Source: Siphonodentalium dalli | Taxonomy: Eukaryota > Mollusca > Scaphopoda > Gadilida > Siphonodentaliidae | Assembly (NCBI GenBank): GCA_032622095.1 | Contig: CP136067.1 | Span: forward strand, 122,115,030 to 122,179,029 | Reading direction: 5' to 3' | Length of the DNA: 64,000 nt | Shown here: in pieces, positions 23,731-35,334 of the stretch | Position numbering within the stretch: position 1 is the stretch's first letter | How the letters are laid out: every line of letters starts with the position of its first letter | Translations under genes and position numbers: made by a program | The notes under the pieces: generated by a model | Database searches by the model: none | The model's input: only the letters and a program-made list of their open reading frames with translations | What the model was told of the DNA's origin: nothing

Positions 23731-24149
23731 CAAGCCTGCAAATAGTGTGTCTGTCATTTACAGAATGAGGTCCTCAGTGGGCTAGCATAACCAAATTCAC
23801 CCTCTATGGGCCTCATACTGGTTAGTCCTCATCTTCTGGGAAGTATCAAAAGTCTCAAATTAACATTGTTTTTAGTTACTTTTTCCCTTCTGTTCAATTT
23901 CTATGCATGTATCCCCTAATTTGCAGAAGATAAAATGCATAATCGAGGTGACCAATGGGTGAACATCACTAACTTCAACTGGAGAACTTCAATCCGATCC
24001 TAGGTCTCCCATCGCAGTTGAATCCTCAGCAGAATGAGCTTCCCAGATGGGCAATTTGGTGATGCTAGCCCGACATTCGGGATAGCATCACTAAATTCAC
24101 CTCTGGGGACCTCATTCTGCAAATTACAGACATACTATTTGCAGGCTTG
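23731..24149. mobile_element. Family E element, copy E3
   Basis: Full-length with a-type ends (caagcctgcaaatagtgtg and its inverted copy). First hairpin partly deleted. Confidence 0.91.
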
Positions 24150-24684
24150 AATATCCCTACAAATGAATCTAATTAGTTTTCCCTAGCTGTTGTCCCCTTG
24201 AAAAATTGGCATTTTTCATTTTGGGTGGCAAAATTCAAATTGCCAAATTGGCTTTAAAATTGCCAAAGGCTATAGGTCAACTTCTGACTATGTATGACAA
24301 AGGGTATAGCATCTTAAAATAATAACATATAGACAGACTAATTGGAATAAGCGGGATATGCGGTGAGAATTCTTCCCTGCTAACCTAGGGGTATAAAACA
24401 TTAATATGCTGGCATTGCGGTTTCATGTAAGAAAGTTGGTTGGAGCATTTGCTGGCAGCACGTCCTCATCTGAGAGGAATTAGCATTTGCTGGCAACTAA
24501 CACTGTGGATCTCAGGTGGAATTCTGGAAGGTATGATAGCAATATAACAGCATGCTGTGTCAGGCGTATTTGTCATCTTTATGTTAGAAAAAAAAATCTG
24601 CAAGCCGGCTTTCTACATATCGTCTTGGCTAGTGCCTGAGACCAAATAAACAAATATGTTATGTTCTTTGGTATCGCTATCCTC

Positions 24685-25072
24685 AAAGTAATTGACTTGA
24701 AAAACGGGGTGATACCCTGGTAATGACCACAGTATTACCGGTAGTATTCGGTATCGACAGCGGTATCGAGACGGTCACTGCGGTGGTGTTACGGTACCTT
24801 GCAGTTATTATTTCCATGGTTTATTAGTGGGTCCACACACCAAAAGTTGAAGAAAATAATACATCTATGAGGATCTTGTTAAGTTCTGCAGATATAAGGA
24901 GAATCACTGCATTTTATTTCATGCCTGCAAACCGTGACCACATGCATCCTGGTGTTACACCTTGGTAGGCGGGGTGTTGAAGCGATAACCTTACCGCAGT
25001 GTTGGAGGTTACCGTGGTAGAATACCTTAGTATAACCGGGGTTACAACATGTTAGAGGTGATCAATTACTTT
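24685..25072. mobile_element. Candidate short TIR element, GC-rich
   Basis: Bounded by aaagtaattga / tcaattacttt. Interior rich in ggtatcg, ccggta and accgcagt-type sequence unlike the surroundings. Single copy here. Confidence 0.55.
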
Positions 25073-25077
25073 AAGTA

Positions 25078-25230
25078 TACAGTAATGCCCTAATTAATCG
25101 ACTCCATAACCACCCCGAGAGCTTTCCGATGAATGGCAACAAGCCATATTTCCGACAAAATCATGAAAAGTTACCCATAATTCTGCTGTGGTTATGGAGT
25201 CGACTGTCGATTAATTAGGGCATTACTGTA
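25078..25230. mobile_element. Family A MITE, copy A11 (left arm mostly deleted)
   Basis: Left end of about 30 bp followed directly by the full right arm. Both ends carry the variant ccataacc / ggttatgg. Confidence 0.9.
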
Positions 25231-25308
25231 GCTGTACCTCTTTTGCAATACAATGAGAGACTCAAATTTTCACCTGGAATTTTCCAAGTGTTAAAAATAC
25301 TTCTCATA

Positions 25309-25415
25309 TTAACCTTTTATATACTGAATGGACTCTCCCACCCAGTTATGAAAATATATATTGGATTGGTCCATCAGTCATTTGGAGGGGTTTTCAGGAA
25401 AAATGAGCAGATGAC
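25309..25415 (+). repeat. Dispersed TTAA repeat D, copy 2
   Basis: Begins ttaaccttttatatactgaa and continues with the D motif cccagttatgaaaata. Confidence 0.72.
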
Positions 25416-25740
25416 AGACAACGTAATTGTGTCACACACAATTGATTTAAAAGTGATTATTTCCCCCCCCCCCCTCTACAAACATACACGTATAACAGCC
25501 TGATAGAGAATTTGTCTAAAAAAAATAGATGATTTTGTTGTAGCATTTACTTTAGATACAATGTGTGATTGGAAGAAAAATAAATTTCTGGTGTAAGAAT
25601 TTTCTGTTGACTGGATTTAAGACTCTAAATTATCGTTAAACCCCTTAATCTATATAAAACATGTTATGGTAAACTAGATCCTTAATAATGGCTAGTAGAT
25701 CTTTATAACTAGTTAGTATCAATTAGGATAACTAAATACA

Positions 25741-25825
25741 TTTCCTTTGAATGAGCTAGAAAATGCAATTTAGTGTCCAATTTCAATCCACATTAATATC
25801 ATGAAAGGTTATAAAGGCAGATAAT
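25741..25825 (+). repeat. 80-bp dispersed duplication, copy 2
   Basis: Partner of 23246-23325. Confidence 0.78.
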
Positions 25826-26009
25826 ATCAGATATAAAAATTAGATCCACAAAAATTAGGTCACGCTTTATATCTTCTTGGAGTCTTAATTTTGAGGGTAC
25901 ATAATTTATCCCCCAGCTTAATTGAAGAATGATTACTTTGTATGCGAGGATGTAGGTATAACTGGGTGCATATCTCACCTGTAGGTTAATCAGTGTGCGG
26001 TCCCACACC

Positions 26010-26775
26010 GAGTCTGCAAATAGTGTGTCTGTCATTTGCAGAATGAGGTCCCCAGAGGGTAAATTTAGTGATGCTATCCCACATGGAAGGCTAGCATCAC
26101 CAAATTCACCTCTGGGAAACTCATCCTGCTTAGGCCTCAACTGCTATGGGAGACCTAGGATTAGATTGAAGTTCCCCAGTTGAAATTGGTGATGTTCATC
26201 CATTAGTCACCTCGATGCATTTTATCTTCTCCAAAGTAGGGGATATAGAAACTTCCCAGATGGGAAAAAGTAACTAAAAACAATGTTAATTTGAGACTAT
26301 ACATGTAGATACTTCCCAGAAGATAGGCCTAAGCAAAATGAGGTCACCAGAGGGTGAATTTGGTGATGCTAACCCACTCTGCTAATTAGGGGCCTAATAG
26401 GGGATATAAAAACTTCCCAGAAAGGAAAAAGTAACTAAAAACAATGTTAATTTGGGACTATAGATACTTCCCAGAAGATGAAGCCTAATAAGCAGAATGA
26501 GGTTCCCAGAGGGTGAATTTGATGATGCTAACCCACTTTGCTAATTAGGGGCCTAATAGGGGATATAGAAACTTCCCAGAAAGGAAAAAGTAACTAAAAA
26601 CAATGTTAATTTGGGACTATACATGTAGATACTTCCCAGAAGATGAAGCCTGATAAGCAGAATGAGGTCCCCAGAGGGTGAATATTGTGATGCTAGCCCG
26701 CTGTGCGGGATAGCATCACTAAATTCACCCTCTAGGGACCTCATTCTGCAAATGACAGACACACTATTTGCAGGT
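26010..26775. mobile_element. Family E element, copy E4, internally triplicated
   Basis: a-type ends. The spacer with aaggaaaaagtaactaaaaa and the following gaatgagg segment is repeated three times. Related sequences containing gtgcggtcccacacc flank both sides. Confidence 0.88.
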
Positions 26776-26998
26776 TCACATACCTCACCTTAATCATTGT
26801 GCGGTCCCACACCTGTCAGGTAGATATAATTAACCATCATATTTCTGTTTACCTCACCTCTCCAACAATATCGTGTTCCTCACTCGTACACTGCCGCCAA
26901 ACCAAATAAGTTTTCTTGCTGATTGTTATTACCTTCATTCTTGTACCTCTCTGTAGCCTCATTCCATTGTCTTTGAAGGCACACATAGTGTGTGGAGC

Positions 26999-27261
26999 TT
27001 AACCCTTTCATAATGGGAGCTGCACTGATGCAGCATTAAAGATCCTGTGCCAGTGCATTATCTTATATATGCGAGTCTCCCATAGGGAGCCTTGCGTACA
27101 TCGAGAATGCACTGGCTTACAAGGTCAAGGTAAATATTGTTAGGCGAATGCATTCTCTTTATATATGCGAGACTCCCTATGGGAGACTCGCATATGCAAG
27201 AGAATGCATTGGCACAGGGTTTTCGCAAAATTTCAGGAAGCTCCAGTCATGGAAGGGTTAA
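26999..27261. mobile_element. Family B element, copy B7
   Basis: TTAA at both ends and two hairpins. Right TTAA is shared with the D element that follows. Confidence 0.9.
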
Positions 27262-27361
27262 CCCTTTCTATACTAAATGGATTCTTCCATTCAGTTATAA
27301 AATTTTACGCTGGAATGGCCCGTTATTTATTTGGTGGGATGTTCAGGATAAATTAGCAGAT
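27258..27361 (+). repeat. Dispersed TTAA repeat D, copy 3
   Basis: Begins ttaaccctttctatactaaa at the TTAA shared with B7. Confidence 0.75.
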
Positions 27362-27490
27362 GACATCCAGATGAAAATATTATACAAATGCTGAACGAAT
27401 CAAATTCATCAGTGGGAAATGTTCACATAATAAGTTGAGTTGGAAAACAGGCCATTGGCATTTTGAAGGTTATACCCTCCCTTTCTCTGC

Positions 27491-27671
27491 ACCAAGCCTT
27501 GAAATAGTGTGTCTGTCATTTGCAGAATGAGGTTCCCAGAGTGTGAATTTAGTGATGCTACCCCGGATATCGGGCTAGCATCACCAACTTCACCCTCTGG
27601 GAACCTCATTCTGCTGAGGTGTAAGCAGAATGAGGTCCCCAGAGGGTGAATTTGGTGATGCTAGCCCGCTA
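27491..27671. mobile_element. Family E fragment, copy E5
   Basis: Left end and first hairpin, then the start of the second, cut by B8. Confidence 0.86.
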
Positions 27672-27857
27672 TGCATTGGCCTAAAAAAATCTTTTTTTAA
27701 CACTTTTTACCATTTTTTCTTACATTCTTTAACAATTTTATAATTTTTAATGTGTTAAGCCAATGCATTCTCTTATATATGCGAGGCGACCTATGGTCGA
27801 CTCGCATATATAAGAGAATGCATTGGCACAGGGCCGTTCTGTTGGGTAAAGGGTTAA
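27672..27857. mobile_element. Family B fragment, copy B8, fused to an E fragment
   Basis: Right part of a B1-type element (ACCCAAC end, TTAA at 27854). Left boundary is an abrupt junction with E sequence at about 27671. Confidence 0.87.
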
Positions 27858-27953
27858 ATACTGTAATCATGTGTAATGCTTGGAGAGCCTACAGTGTCTG
27901 CCTTTAGTCTCTGTATCTTGTTATGTTTAATATTCTGTTGACTCTCATTACAG

Positions 27954-28044
27954 GACCCGAAGGGAGAAGATGGGGGAAGTTACAAATGTACAGCCAAGAA
28001 TGAGCACGGAGAATCAAACGCCAACATTGCACTCAATTTCTCCG
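27954..28044 (+). CDS. Exon 5: C-terminal part of the third Ig domain
   Basis: A 91-nt exon, phase 0 in and phase 1 out. The acceptor is ctctcattacag and the donor gtacgt at 28045. It encodes DPKGEDGGSYKCTAKN and then EHGESNANIALNFS, the F and G strands completing the domain begun in exon 4. The F-strand Cys is present here (YKC), so this domain keeps both canonical cysteines and the Trp. A truncated family A palindrome (28067-28239) begins 22 bp past the donor. The preceding intron is about 10.4 kb. Confidence 0.93.
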
Positions 28045-28066
28045 GTACGTCCTTACCTAAACATAA

Positions 28067-28239
28067 GAATTATGCGTAACTTTTCAGGATCTAGTCGGAA
28101 ATATGACTTGTTGCCATTCATCGGAAAGCTCTCAGAGCTTTCCAATGAATGGCAACAAGCCATATTTCCGACTAAATCCTGAAAAGTTACTCATAATTTT
28201 GCTGTGGTTAAGGAGTCGATTAATTAGAGCATTACTGTA
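28067..28239. mobile_element. Family A MITE, copy A12 (left end truncated)
   Basis: Begins within the left arm 22 bp after the exon 5 donor. Right end intact. Centre reduced to about one base. Confidence 0.9.
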
Positions 28240-28275
28240 TATCATAATTATCATCCTGCCAAGTAAAGTGAGCAT

Positions 28276-28412
28276 TCCGTATTCAGTACCATTGTATTAT
28301 AGACTATCTATTAATAGATCTCAAGTGCGTTCACACCCCAGGATGATGACGCAAAAAACAAATACCATTAGGACAGAAACCACTGTCTGCCTATGCACAT
28401 TCCTATTTCTGT
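28276..28412 (+). repeat. Direct duplication, copy 1
   Basis: Collinear with 28738-28870 (cattgtattatagactatct, gacgcaaaaaacaaat, cacattcctatttct). Confidence 0.85.
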
Positions 28413-28737
28413 TGTAATACATGTTTTACAGGAATAAGTCTAAGGAGTATGGTAGCTGAACCTTTTTTTTAAACCTGTATTTAATAGTACATTTGAACCC
28501 CCAAAATATTTTGCAAGAAACATATTCTGTCACACATATTAAACTTACGATAATTGAGATTTCCTATTGAAAAAAATGTATTCTTTGTCACCGAACATTC
28601 TGTAAACTAGTGTTTTGTACTCAGAGTTATTAATTTATAGCCTGGAAATATACATGAAAAGTGTACGGAAAAGATACCCCATCTTTAATATTTTCTGTAC
28701 ACCTATCAGTATTTGTTAAACATAATTTTATCATGAC

Positions 28738-28870
28738 ATCCAATACCACTGTATTGTAGACTGTCTGTTAGATTTCAAGTGCTTACACACCGGGAGATGA
28801 TGGCGCAAAAACAAATTCCATCAGGACATAAACTGCTGTCTGCCTACACATATTCCTATTTCTGGATTGT
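28738..28870 (+). repeat. Direct duplication, copy 2
   Basis: Partner of 28276-28412. Confidence 0.85.
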
Positions 28871-29541
28871 GCTCTTTCCTCAACATTTTTCTAAGCAGTA
28901 AGGCATTGCGTCATCAGCCATAGGTTACTATCTATAAATCTTGAAAGGGTTCCAACAAACATGGCAGGAATTTACCCTTGGATAATCTCAAAATACATAA
29001 TGCATTTAACCTCTTTATCTCTTCTTTGGCTCTATGCACTGACAATAAAAATGGAGATATTTCAACTTAGCACCCTAGATTTGGAAATAAAACTCATTGT
29101 ACCAAACATATAATTGTAAGATAGGAATTACTGCCATTCCGTAGGTAATGAATTCCATTGATAGTGGTTTAATGCCTTTGAATAAACTCTTGAGAATATG
29201 AGGGTGAAATTTACAACTATCATGATAGTTGGTACAGTAAATAAATCGTATTTCGATTTAGAAAACCTGGCAGCATTCCCGTATTAATATTTAAGATAAA
29301 GTGGGTGATAACTTACTTTACTGAGGGTCCACGCTCATATTGATTTGATATTTTATGTTCAATTTCTTGAAAATGCTTCTAAATATTGGCATGAAATTGG
29401 CCATATAGAAATCTGGATCTTAACTGCAGTAATGCTGAAGAGGTCACCCTCACCTTTAAAAGTACTAAGGGCACACAGGTACACTATCAGTGTCTTGAAT
29501 GACAACACAGTGTAGATTTAAGACACAATTAAAGATTATTA

Positions 29542-29950
29542 TTAAAGATGGATATTCCGATTGAACGCCCCTTAATTTCTATTTATTTGGATTCGGGGGT
29601 AAAAAATATTTGATTCAAGTCGAGGAATCCACCCATCAATGCTCAGAGTTATTAGGTATCAATTTTTTTAATCTATTAGTGGCCCAGTAAAAAGTCGAGG
29701 AGCCGACGGTCAGACCAAATTGCGGATGAAGATGGATAACTCTAAAATCAAGTGGCTTTGTGTTGATAATAAGGCCAAATTTCGTCAAATAACGTGTTAA
29801 TAAATAACACGTTTCAGGCAATTTTATACTACAGTTGGTTAGCATTATTTTTGGGCAATTAATCGATTCTGATAACTGAAGTGTCATTTCTGAAAATGTT
29901 GTTGGAATCTGATTATATAGGGACCATCGAATTGGATTGAATACCTTTAA
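29542..29950 (-). repeat. Dispersed repeat G, copy 2
   Basis: Same family and orientation as copy 1, with TTAA at both ends. The ORF overlapping it on the minus strand is not a gene. Confidence 0.84.
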
Positions 29951-30077
29951 GAGCGCGTAAACAGAACCACAGCCTTCAGAAAAACTAGCATGGGGCCATG
30001 AGTACATCTTAAAGTTGCAACAAATTTTACAGTATTTTGTGAATTGACAGCCAATGACTGAATTATTTGGATTCCAG

Positions 30078-30301
30078 GTGCGACAGAGGAGAAGAAAGGG
30101 GGAGCCCCAACTTTTAAGGAAAAACCGAGGATACAACTGGATCCATCTGGAAAGAATTTAGTCATAGAAGTAGTTTGTTTAGCCGATCCACGACCTAACT
30201 TCCAATGGTTCAAAGATGAGAAACCTGTGAATGTCGGTGCTAAATTCAAGACAAGAGTTGTGGAGAATGGCAATGAATACACTGCCTATCTTGAGATGCC
30301 T
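30078..30301 (+). CDS. Exon 6: N-terminal part of the fourth Ig domain
   Basis: A 224-nt exon, phase 1 in and phase 0 out. The acceptor is ggattccag and the donor gtgagt at 30302. It encodes a charged linker GATEEKKGG, then APTFKEKPRIQLDPSGK, LVIEVVCLADPRP with the B-strand Cys region, NFQWFKDEKPV with Trp, and YTAYLEMP of strand E. It joins exon 7 in frame to complete the domain. A family E element begins about 18 bp downstream of the donor. An antisense ORF covers the first part of this exon but has no protein features and is a shadow. Confidence 0.93.
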
Positions 30302-30319
30302 GTGAGTGATAATATGGTG

Positions 30320-30713
30320 ATGGACATTTGCAGAATGAGGTCCCCAGATGGTGAATTTAGTGACGATATCCCACACAGTGGGTTAGCATCACCAAATTGA
30401 CCCTCTGGGAACTTCATTCTGCTTTTGCTCTCAACTGCTATGGTAGACCTAGGATCAGATTGAAGTTCCCCAGTTGAAGTTGGTGATGTTCACACATTGG
30501 GCACTATGATAATGCATATCTTCTGCAAATTAGGGGGAAAAGAAACTTCCCAGAAGGGAAAACGTAACTAAAAACAATTTTAATTTGTTACTATAGATGA
30601 GGTCTCCAGAGGGTGAATTTGGTGATGCTAGCCCACTGTGTGGGATAGCATCACTAAATTCACCCTCTGAGGACCTCATTCTTCAAATGACAGACACACT
30701 ATTTGCAGGCCTG
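30320..30713. mobile_element. Family E element, copy E6
   Basis: Starts about 18 bp after the exon 6 donor. Left end truncated; right end a-type. Confidence 0.88.
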
Positions 30714-30730
30714 TTCCTCAGTCAATGACA

Positions 30731-31036
30731 GGCCTCAAAATATGGTGCTGGAAATTTGCAGAATGAGGTCCCAAGACGGTGAATTTAGTGATGCTAGCCT
30801 CGAATGAGATGCAGAGGATTATTATTTTGAGGTGCTAGCTATTGTGTTTATCATATTTTATATACCAATTTATGACCCAGACCACAATGAAACACACAGT
30901 AATACCTAATACATTCTTAAAGCTGCAACATCACCAGCCATTTATGTTAAAAAAAGATATTGCGGGGTAGCATCACTAAATTCACCCTCTGGGGACCTCA
31001 TTCTGCAAATGACAGACACACTATTTCAAGGCTTGT
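30731..31036. mobile_element. Family E element, copy E7, interrupted
   Basis: c-type left end and a-type right end. Hairpin interrupted by unrelated AT-rich sequence at about 30801-30960. Confidence 0.82.
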
Positions 31037-31645
31037 CTGTGAATGGGGATATGATTTATATTTTGACGTAAAAAGTTGATGAGAATATAATAAGTTTTGA
31101 TATCCCCTTTGAGATTCAAACGACAGGGTTCGTACACATTTTCTGGAAACTAGAAATACTTGAATTCAAGGTTCTTAAAATTCCTGGAATTTTTTTTAAG
31201 CGATACTGGAATATACTGGAAACCCCAGACAAAATTTGTACAGTACTACCTAGTAGCACTGTTCTATTGAACACCTATCAAACCACATACGAAAGCACTT
31301 TGCTGTCGACATGAACTGTTCAAATTTCAAATTCCTTTCTCATTGACGATTGCTGTTGACATAGAAAGTTCATGTATATCATTCTTGTTATTATTGACAA
31401 TCTGTTCGGTAAGCCTATTTGAGTGTCTACCTGTTTTTGGTGAGTTACATAGATATAAACGCTTAATAGATCTGAATAATATAAAACATATTAATATGAC
31501 CGAAAATCTATTGAATATTTTGTCCTTTAATACTTAAAATGTACTGCGAAAGTACTGGAATTCACTTTGAAAATTGTATACGAACCGTTAAATGATATAA
31601 AACTCCATCTTTGAACAATGTCTAAATGTAAAGCATTTTCTTCAG

Positions 31646-31746
31646 AATTTCACAAAAAGAGAAATGGGAAAGTTCAAGGTTGTTGCCAAGAATCCAAATG
31701 GAGAAGGAACCGCTAACATTAATGTCGAAGTTGAACCTGGTCAAGG
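31646..31746 (+). CDS. Exon 7: C-terminal part of the fourth Ig domain
   Basis: A 101-nt exon, phase 0 in and phase 2 out. The acceptor is tttcttcag and the donor gtaagt at 31747. It encodes NFTKREMGKFKVVAKN and PNGEGTANINVEVEPGQ. The F-strand signature is divergent: MGKFKV replaces the usual GxYxC, with Phe at the tyrosine-corner position. The exon ends with GG of a split glycine codon. The phase 2 end fits both the 9-nt microexon at 34242 and a direct join to exon 9. Confidence 0.9.
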
Positions 31747-31897
31747 GTAAGTTACTCTATATTGACAATCCATAAAAAGTCATTATTAGGCCAATATAAA
31801 AATATTGCTTGATTCACATCCCCTCCCGACCCTATTTTCAGTCCCCTCCGCAATTTTTTTTATTTGAAAATCTTTTATGCAAATTTTTTCTCATGCT

Positions 31898-32153
31898 TTA
31901 ACTCTTTCATGATGGGAGCTGTGCTGGTGCAGCATTAAAGACCCTGTGCCAGTGCATTCTCTTATATATGCGAGTCTCCCAAAGGGAGCCTCGCATATAT
32001 AAGAGAATGCACTGGCTTACAAGGTAAATATTTTTAGGCCAATGCATTGTCTTATATATGCGAGGCGCCCTATGGGCGACTCGCATATATTAGAGAATGC
32101 ATTGGCACAGGGTTTTCGAAAAAATCAGGAAGCTCCTGTCATGGAAGGGTTAA
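31898..32153. mobile_element. Family B element, copy B9
   Basis: TTAA at both ends. The second hairpin carries the matched stem variant gcgccc / gggcg. Confidence 0.9.
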
Positions 32154-32387
32154 TCATCAAATTACATTTCAATGATCCATTAATCAGTCTATTTTGGTCA
32201 AATTGGACCATCTAAATCACCTTGTAATATATAAGATAGGATACTGCTTCAATATCTAGAACTATCCATGTCCATATTTATGTTAGGAAGAATAAAATAT
32301 AAAAAATAAAATTCGCCCTCCCGCCCCAGTTTTCTGAAAAAGTTGGATGTAAATCTAGCAATTTATTTTTATTGGCCTTAATTATCC

Positions 32388-32512
32388 CATGTCTATTCAC
32401 ATAGTACAGGTTTTTACCTACCCGAAGCCAAATGTATCTCATGAGGCCGAAGGTCGAATGGGATACGGCTGGCTGAGGGTAGGTAAAAACCCATACTATG
32501 TGAACAGACACG
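32388..32512. repeat. Palindromic foldback, single copy
   Basis: Arms catgtctattcacatagtac and gtgaacagacacg with aggtttttacctaccc / gggtaggtaaaaacc. ORFs on both strands read similar proteins because of the palindrome. Confidence 0.88.
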
Positions 32513-33080
32513 GGGTGACGATTTTATCTATTTACCTTAACAGTAGATTCAAATCGACATATCTCTTATTTTCCCCCATAGAAATGAATAGGGAAATTTT
32601 TACCTAATATTTCAGTATTTGTTCATTTTGAACTACATAAAGAATAAACTTTAAAATTTCTGTGTGATTCCCAGAAATATCATGGGGTTCGATGTTAACC
32701 ACACAACATGGGTTTATCTTGTTAGCTATCGACCAATCACATTGAAGATAGCACACTAGTCAATAAATAAAAATTGATATCCTTTTTTATGGCTTGATAA
32801 ATACCAATTTGATAGGAATTCTTAATTATTGCAATTGACACCTCTAGTTAATAAAGGGTAATGTTTCAAATGTGTATAGTATTCTTTTGATTTAATGGAA
32901 GATCAGTTTATCAACAGTTGATTATATTCCGATAATTCACAAACTAGTTTCAAAGCACAATGTGGTATTGCCTGCATAGCTGTTTGCATGTTTACTATCA
33001 ATGAGAACCTTATTAGGCAATTAATTTCCAATTTTAAAAAGAAAGGCCTGGTTTGATTATCTTGAATGGGTCACAAAACA

Positions 33081-33427
33081 TTAAAGGGGTACTGTACACT
33101 AAATCTTGCCATCTACTCGGCCCATCTTCTATTATACTCAACAGAATATATGCAACAGATGAATGAATTTGAACCATGGATGAGTTCAAAATACACTTGT
33201 GTGCTCTATTAATCATATAAACAATATGGTAATTATAATGAAAAGGAATTTATTGCTGGAGTCATATTCAATTTCATTATTATTATTGTATGTATCATTC
33301 ATGAAGCACATGAGTGTATTTTGCACTAATCCATGACCCAAATTCATTCATTTGCTGCATATATTCTATTGAGTATAAAAGAAGATGGTCCCATAAATGG
33401 TCAGTTTAGTGTACAGTACCCCTTTAA
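33081..33427. mobile_element. Family I element, copy I2
   Basis: Complete foldback between TTAA sites. Confidence 0.92.
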
Positions 33428-33683
33428 TATGACATATTATATTCAAGATGAAATCAAAACTAAATCCTGTTGTCAGTAAGTATTAACCTTTTTGCTGCTA
33501 AATGATATCATCATGCCATCTCCTCAGCCCTGTGAGCCGTTGACATTATGGTAAATGTGCAGTGAAAAAAAACACACAAGTAGTTAAATTTATTTCAATT
33601 GAAATTTTCTGTGATGTATAATAATATTGACTATCCTCAGACATTGAATCCATTCTATTCCTTTAAAGAAATACTAACTAAAT

Positions 33684-34140
33684 GTGACCCGCCATATCAA
33701 ATCCATTCGTAAGTCGGGATTTTTTTACCCTGTGCCAATGCATTCTCTTATATATGCGAGTCAACCATAGGTCGCCTCGCATATATAAGAGAATGCATTG
33801 GCCTAACAATTTTTTTAAATTTTAATAATTTTTTCTTGTATTCTTTAACAATTTTATAATTTCACCCATACAGAGCCCCAGACAAACATGAGCAGACGAC
33901 ACTCTTCTATATGCTTCTATATATGTGTGGGTCTCCCTGCAGTGTAAATGGATGTTTTTTATTTTATGTCCTAAAAATTGTAAGAAACATTTATTTTAAA
34001 AAAATGATAAAAAATTGTTAGGCCAATGCATTCTCTTATATATGCGAGGCGACCTATGGTCGACTCGCATATATAAGAGAATGCATTGGCACAGGGTAAA
34101 AAAATCCCGACTTACGACTGGATTTGATATGGCGGGTCAC
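33684..34140. mobile_element. 457-bp palindrome with B hairpins and a third terminal type
   Basis: Outer inverted arms gtgacccgccatatcaaatc / gatttgatatggcgggtcac enclose a B-type hairpin at each end and a central spacer. No TTAA ends. Confidence 0.88.
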
Positions 34141-34241
34141 AAATGTTCTAAATCATTTCTCTCGATCTTTCTCTATATCTGTTGCACCAAATTCTCATTG
34201 ACTTCATATCAACTATTTCTATTTCCTTTTTCACATTGAAG

Positions 34242-34250
34242 GGGGGAAAA
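34242..34250 (+). CDS. Exon 8: candidate 9-nt microexon
   Basis: Nine bases (gggggaaaa) lie between a pyrimidine-rich tract ending attgaag and a consensus donor gtaagt at 34251. Phase is 2 in and 2 out. Included, the linker reads PGQGGEKAQDTPPK; skipped, it reads PGQGAQDTPPK. Both keep the frame, so this could be an alternatively used cassette. The acceptor AAG is weaker than CAG. Evidence is splice signals and phase; no homology can be read from nine bases. Confidence 0.55.
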
Positions 34251-34466
34251 GTAAGTATTTTTTGATGTTCACACACATTACAGCCAAGCTAATAGCCAGG
34301 ATAGCTACACGTACCTGTAACTTAGTTGTAACATGTGTCACTGCAGTGTTGCTATTGAGGTGCACGTGGTGGAACAAAGCCACGTGATTTTAATGCACTA
34401 AACCTACACATTTGGAGATATAAGCCCAACATGTAGCAAAACATTTAAACAATAGCCGAGTGCGGC

Positions 34467-35334
34467 CACCAATACTCTATACACCCGCCAATAAGCCCAT
34501 CCCTGAGGATAAGCCCAGTCTATGTTTTTGCTCCCAAAACAATCATGGGGTGGTCCTCGAAGATAAGCCCATCCACATTTTTAGAACTTGGAGGGAGAGT
34601 ATACCCTGCTGGACAAAACAAGTGTCCACTTAACCGTGGTGCGGTTAGCATTGCCACCACTGCTGAAATGCAACTACACTGCGGCTCCACCGGCTAACTA
34701 CAGTTACTACATGTACTTGCCATTTGGCCATGGTGTAGTTGCCGCAGTGTGCGTTCATTAAACTGAAAAAAGATGATACAAACCAGAAATCTAACCATGG
34801 TGTACATGCCATTCGGCCCTGTTGTAGTTGCCTTTCGGCCATGGTGTACTTCCGTTTGGCTGCAGTGTACTTGCCGTTCAGCCGCGGTGCTCAACTGTAG
34901 TTGCAAACTCTGACACCGCAGCCAAACGGCAAATACACCGCGGTGCCAATGGACACTTGTTTTGTCTAGCGGGGTACATTGATTTCAGGTTAACTCTCAA
35001 TGAAGATGACAATAATTCATGCACAAACATAACATTACTCCAGCTAATTTCCATTTCAAACTCAAAGCTGTAGTACAATATATAAGATGATCTTTGTGTC
35101 TTATTTTAAATATATATCTAACATAATAAAACACAAAATAAATTATTTTTATTAAATACAATAATATACATCATGTCAGATTCATATAAAACATAACATT
35201 AGATTAGCACTATGAATGCAAACAAACATTTTGCATGTGGGGGGTCCTCAAAGGTGAGCCAAGTCTCAAGTTTTTGTCTCAAAACAAGGACCCCACTCCC
35301 AGGCTTACTGATGGGTGTATACAGTGTGCTTAAT
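34467..35334. repeat. Large inverted repeat around a GC-rich element
   Basis: Diverged arms (ctatacacccgccaataagc near 34475; ggcttactgatgggtgtata near 35302) enclose the element at 34600-34978 and AT-rich sequence. Confidence 0.65.
34600..34978. mobile_element. GC-rich TIR element
   Basis: Inverted ends taccctgctggacaaaacaa / ttgttttgtctagcggggta. The inside has repeated tgccgtttggcc- and catggtgta-type motifs in both orientations. No coding capacity. Confidence 0.75.

Larger units (their letters stand above)
17556..27953 (+). other. Intron 4 (10.4 kb, phase 0)
   Basis: GT-AG intron splitting the third Ig domain. It is heavily loaded with A, E, H, B and D elements. The stretches 20411-20830, 21270-22640, 22800-23240, 23330-23730, 24160-24680 and 25510-25740 have no recognised repeat or exon. 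Confidence 0.85.
28045..30077 (+). other. Intron 5 (2.0 kb, phase 1)
   Basis: Truncated A element, a direct duplication (28276-28412 and 28738-28870) and a G element. The stretch 28871-29540 shows nothing recognisable. Confidence 0.85.
30302..31645 (+). other. Intron 6 (1.3 kb, phase 0)
   Basis: Two E elements in series (30320-30713 and 30731-31036). The stretch 31037-31645 shows nothing recognisable. Confidence 0.85.
31747..34241 (+). other. Intron 7 (2.5 kb, phase 2)
   Basis: B element 31898-32153, palindrome 32388-32512, I element 33081-33427 and a composite palindrome 33684-34140. The stretch 32515-33080 shows nothing recognisable. Confidence 0.7.

Noticed and set aside
26553-26762. Recurrent MRSPEGEFSDAIPHSGLAS peptides
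   Set aside because: Translations of family E hairpins, present in many frames and copies.
29636-30136. 166-residue minus-strand ORF
   Set aside because: Overlaps dispersed repeat G and the start of exon 6 in antisense; no protein features.
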